Origin: an uncultured Oscillospiraceae bacterium
GTDB taxonomy: Bacteria; Bacillota; Clostridia; Oscillospirales; Acutalibacteraceae
Direction: 5' to 3'
NCBI GenBank assembly: GCA_900544375.1
Contig: UQUZ01000005.1
Location: forward strand, 1-64,000
DNA length: 64,000 nt
The position numbers and the translations under genes were made by a program. Below are positions 62,001 to 64,000 of this stretch, piece by piece. The notes below the pieces were generated by a model that saw nothing but the letters and a program-made list of their open reading frames with translations, did no database searches and was not told where the DNA came from. The stretch's first letter is position 1. Each line of letters begins with the position of its first letter.

Positions 62001-63578
62001 GACAACGTTATACTTCTTCTCAAACCGAAGATCCAGAATTTCGTTAAGCAGGTTGACCAGATTGGTGGGATCAAAATGATCCGCAAAGGATTGAATTAAC
62101 CCTACCAGCATGGCCGGTTCCTGATTACGCAGAGCATCAAAGATGCCCTCTACGGCAGCGGGCGTTTTGCCGTCGCCCTTCTGGATGGTGACGAAAATGT
62201 CGGTCAGGAATGCGTAAAAGCTCCGGCCGTTAAAGTCCATTGCCTCAAGCGCACTGCGTACATCCATAATAACACTGTGCAGCTTTGCCGAATTGCCCAG
62301 AAGGTCAAACAAAGGGCCGACATACTGCGACGCGAGGTCGTTCTTGACGGTTTGCACAGTGCCGCCAATGAGATTGATGACCCCTGCATAATCCGGAGCC
62401 AAAGCAGCAATGTCGATATCCCTGACAATTTGCTGTACATTTGGCTTAATCGCTGGGATCAGATGCGCAATCACCTTTTCAGCGACTTCGATTGCATAGT
62501 CGACTTCTTTAGGCATCTGCTTTTGGAATGCCGCATGGGCGGCCTGTTCCACATTGGCAACGCCATCTGCGGAAGCGATCATGCTGGTCGTGAATTCTGC
62601 GCGCTGCTCCTTCATGCCGGCGGACGCTTTGCTGAGCGTGGTAAACCGGACGGAGGAGGAAGCGTTGACGAGAGAGCCGGACATCACGTCATACATCTGC
62701 GCGCCGTTGTTCGTGGAATAACCGCTGATGCTCAGCTGGCCTGCGTGGCCCGTGAAGAGGAACTTCACGCCCGCATCCGCGAGGGCGGCGGGGTTCACGC
62801 CGTTTGAGGGGATGATGTACGTATCGTCCAGCAGGCCGAGGCTTGCGGCGGCCTGGTCGGGGTCATTGGTATAAAGCTTCTTCATACCGCCGAGATCAAT
62901 TTGCAGACCAGCGATCGTATGGAGCAGATCAATGAACGTCCTATCCACACTGCCGCGGGTAACTGCCGGATGGTGGGATGCGGCGAATACCGTATGGCCA
63001 TTGGCAATTTCAGCCTTCGCTTTGTCTACCACCCACTGGGTCATCTGGCCTTGACCGTCCGCCGCGACGGAATCGCTCATGACGATCTTGAAGCCATTGC
63101 CCAGATCTGCGACATAGGAAGCGGAATTCGGATCCTGCTGGGCTTCACCATAGCCGAAGTCCTTGTAGAGATCCTCAAACACTGCTTTCGATACCGCAGT
63201 CGTCGTACCGCCTTCACGGACATCATGCTCGCCGGGGATGACATAAACCGGGATGCCCTCCGTTTCGACTTCTGCGAGCTTACTTGCCACATATTGGTGG
63301 GAAGTTTTGCTGCCGTTATTGGTGAGATCACCTGTGACGAGCAGCACATCCGCATCGCTTGCTTTGACCTTGGCGATCGCAGCGTCAAGCAGGGCGGCGC
63401 TCTTAGAAAGCATGAGGCCATCTTTATCTGCCGCTCCCGCCTGATAGCGGATGTCCGAGATGGTGGCGACTTTGACTGTGCTGGCACTTTCTGCGCCGAC
63501 GATGAAGGCGGCCTGGACACAACCAAGCAGCATCATCACGGCGAGAAAAATACTCAGCAGCCGTTTGCATTTCTTCAA
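59046..63578 (-). CDS. Giant secreted protein: metallophosphoesterase-like head plus helical repeats
   Basis: 1510 residues, TTG start with GGAGGT 8 nt upstream. Signal peptide 1-30. Residues 35-330 resemble a calcineurin-like phosphoesterase: VTGDLTNNGS, AASHHPAV and FTGHAGQ align with GDxxxxG, the SHHP site and GHxH. Three expected ligands are changed: ATISDIRY has R44 for His, PGEHDV has E117 for Asn, GHAG has G280 for His. A helical stretch, then five repeats of about 65 residues (IAAIG-x-VTxES...AYDALT..QQ.LV), a beta domain (about 1090-1210), and four FIVAR-like repeats. Probably a cell-wall-associated or released protein of unknown ligand. Confidence 0.8.
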   Translation of the reverse strand: MKKCKRLLSIFLAVMMLLGCVQAAFIVGAESASTVKVATISDIRYQAGAADKDGLMLSKSAALLDAAIAKVKASDADVLLVTGDLTNNGSKTSHQYVASKLAEVETEGIPVYVIPGEHDVREGGTTTAVSKAVFEDLYKDFGYGEAQQDPNSASYVADLGNGFKIVMSDSVAADGQGQMTQWVVDKAKAEIANGHTVFAASHHPAVTRGSVDRTFIDLLHTIAGLQIDLGGMKKLYTNDPDQAAASLGLLDDTYIIPSNGVNPAALADAGVKFLFTGHAGQLSISGYSTNNGAQMYDVMSGSLVNASSSVRFTTLSKASAGMKEQRAEFTTSMIASADGVANVEQAAHAAFQKQMPKEVDYAIEVAEKVIAHLIPAIKPNVQQIVRDIDIAALAPDYAGVINLIGGTVQTVKNDLASQYVGPLFDLLGNSAKLHSVIMDVRSALEAMDFNGRSFYAFLTDIFVTIQKGDGKTPAAVEGIFDALRNQEPAMLVGLIQSFADHFDPTNLVNLLNEILDLRFEKKYNVVGPAVTATIFVHLRSLLAGSVNVVSGVATVPINLWDILDGAVSLPNGKKLSSIARPIVNDLILGAPESDSVKQTPARFTQNLKGNAEGVVNLLFEFGVGDLIGANIFAQGQSGVYVARTVTLAELGDYLNSLVPNKDVSALSAADWAKVRDVLNAAGRFSAEQLATVNKELVAATDSTAAVTQLDKLQELANAEFYKAVADAFTVKVNALPAVDALTLDHAQQVYALQSEYDQFYAEIKANLSAETVAKLNAAVAKIYSLENYDAAVDAVMTKIAAIGTVTTESEAAIQDARAAYDALTIRQQKQVANYQVLVDAEAALIVAKENAAMIQSVEDKIAAIGEVAYTAASKAKIDVARAAYDSLAAELQASVGNYDVLTTAEARYAELKAAEEDAAAAAPVITQIDAIGKVTLESKRLIESAEAAYAALTDSQKALVTNYETLTAARAAYDALVKEEADNQAAAQAVMDQIAAIGAVTLESEAAIKQARAAYDALTAAQQALVTNLTVLTNAESTLAALQKQAADEKAAKAVDELIAAIGDVTLEKEAQIAAARDAYNALTSDQKRLVESLAVLTAAEAQLSVLKNDFLFEDGATGITLRADSGVLPLDTIMTVQEIVSGDVFDAILAKDYKAFHLYDISLASDGSPVAPTKAVKISIPQFAANTAVYSVAADGTMTPVEAVLENGSFNFSADQTGMFAVAQVKVSVDTTALKAAIAAFEALDDAHYNAASFAKANAAYEAAKAELNANYELTAANQRKVDAAASALNDAIAVLSYLPADISELNTVLYQAKMMQAADYVDFSDVEEAIAAADEFLAGSYDIRNQATINELAQNLSTAIAALALAPADFTAIDNAIAAVPKDLHNYTEASVAALNAAVNAAKEAKNTITREDADWQAQVQAYAQDVLDAIAGLQKADVSYADTALLEMAIDMVDLYYPADYVDFSGVDAAVAAAQALLNAKPTADRQDEVDAAAMAIFDAIGALEWA

Positions 63579-63761
63579 ATTTTTACACCTCCAAATAATA
63601 AATTTTTGTTTTAGGCGTTTTCACGCCTTGGACGCGCCTTCTTTAATTTTCACGGTGCGCGCGGGCCGGGAAATGAAGAAATGAGCAAAACGGCGAAATA
63701 ACCGAAAACTTTTCACATCGAGAACAGCTCTCTATGAAATTAGCGGTGATTTCGTAAACAA

Positions 63762-63790
63762 ATCATAAACTTAAATAGACATAATGTCAA
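63762..63790 (-). promoter_or_regulatory. Promoter of the 1510-residue protein gene
   Basis: On the minus strand: consensus TTGACA (63785-63790), 17-bp spacer, TATGAT (63762-63767), about 185 bp before the start codon at 63578. The long leader has no recognised riboswitch. Confidence 0.75.
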
Positions 63791-63816
63791 TCACTTTGAA
63801 AAATAATAGAGCCGTT

Positions 63817-63844
63817 TTGTGAATCTTGTCTAGTTTGATAAAAT
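63817..63844 (+). promoter_or_regulatory. Possible promoter for the gene at the right edge
   Basis: TTGTGA (63817-63822), 16-bp spacer, TAAAAT (63839-63844). It is 27 bp from the minus-strand promoter, so the two may compete. Confidence 0.4.
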
Positions 63845-63926
63845 GTTTTTTGGACAAAATAACGGCTCATCGAAAGAATGCGGTATATGGATATGCGATT
63901 TTCCCAATTTTCATGAAAGGAGATCT

Positions 63927-64000
63927 ATGCGAAATTGCAGTTTTGCGTTTATTTATCAACGTGCTAATGTGGCGTATATCATGCGGCTCATCAAAATAAA
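63927..64000 (+). CDS. Possible start of a gene cut by the window edge
   Basis: ATG at 63927 preceded by AAAGGAG (63916-63922). The frame is open to the last base and would begin MRNCSFAFIYQRANVAYIM. It is only 24 codons long here, so no product can be named. A plausible promoter lies 82 bp upstream. Confidence 0.35.
   Translation, partial: MRNCSFAFIYQRANVAYIMRLIKI

Larger units (their letters stand above)
63579..64000. other. Divergent intergenic region at the right window edge
   Basis: Holds back-to-back promoters (63762-63790 minus, 63817-63844 plus) and a possible short gene start at 63927. The region is AT-rich. Nothing else is supported. Confidence 0.5.

Overview
The window looks like a chromosomal piece of a strictly anaerobic, gut-type Clostridia (Bacillota; Oscillospiraceae/Ruminococcaceae-like). 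The basis is the Firmicutes gene order rimP-nusA-ylxR-ylxQ-infB-rbfA-nrnA-truB-ribF, an rpsO-pnp pair, tRNA-dependent amidation genes gatCAB, pyruvate formate-lyase with its activase, and lipoproteins and repeat-rich surface proteins typical of that group. No tRNA, rRNA, CRISPR array, IS transposase or prophage gene was seen. Assignment below class level is inference.

Layout. 1-676: non-coding repeats (a 102-bp tandem repeat, GCGAAC palindromes). 677-1417: a short pyrophosphatase-like protein and a DUF1232 membrane protein. 1652-4899: pflB-pflA behind a leader with an intrinsic-terminator-like hairpin. 5033-5365 (minus): a small membrane protein. 6033-11308: aspS-gatC-gatA-gatB. 11686-13697: a GNAT acetyltransferase, a possible 151-bp MITE-like element and an exported metallo-beta-lactamase-fold protein. 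13781-22629: the transcription/translation operon from rimP to ribF plus a HAD phosphatase. 22800-26444: a lipoprotein, then rpsO-pnp.

27114-53230 is the striking part: 23 tightly packed plus-strand genes behind one strong promoter (TTGACA-17-TATCAT). By eye it is more AT-rich than its flanks. It appears to be an undescribed natural-product cluster without PKS or NRPS megasynthases. It has three free-standing acyl carrier proteins, one adenylate-forming ligase, ETF beta and alpha subunits with a DAO-type flavoprotein and a U32-family Fe-S protein, an atypical SDR, three glycosyltransferases (GT1-like plus two GT-A), two TobZ/NodU-type carbamoyltransferases each preceded by a glycosyltransferase, two BtrH_N/C39-like proteins, two ABC half-transporters, a UvrA2/DrrC-like protein that suggests a DNA-targeting product, and several proteins I cannot place, including a paralogous pair. 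A reasonable model is that acyl groups are activated by the ligase, carried on the ACPs, oxidised without O2 through the flavoprotein/ETF system, transferred by BtrH-like proteins, glycosylated and carbamoylated, then exported by the ABC pair while the UvrA-like protein protects DNA.

53634-63578 (minus strand): a lipoprotein, yebC, and two giant secreted proteins built of helical repeats; the larger begins with a metallophosphoesterase-like domain whose metal site looks degenerate. The window ends with a divergent promoter region and a possible plus-strand gene cut off at 64000.
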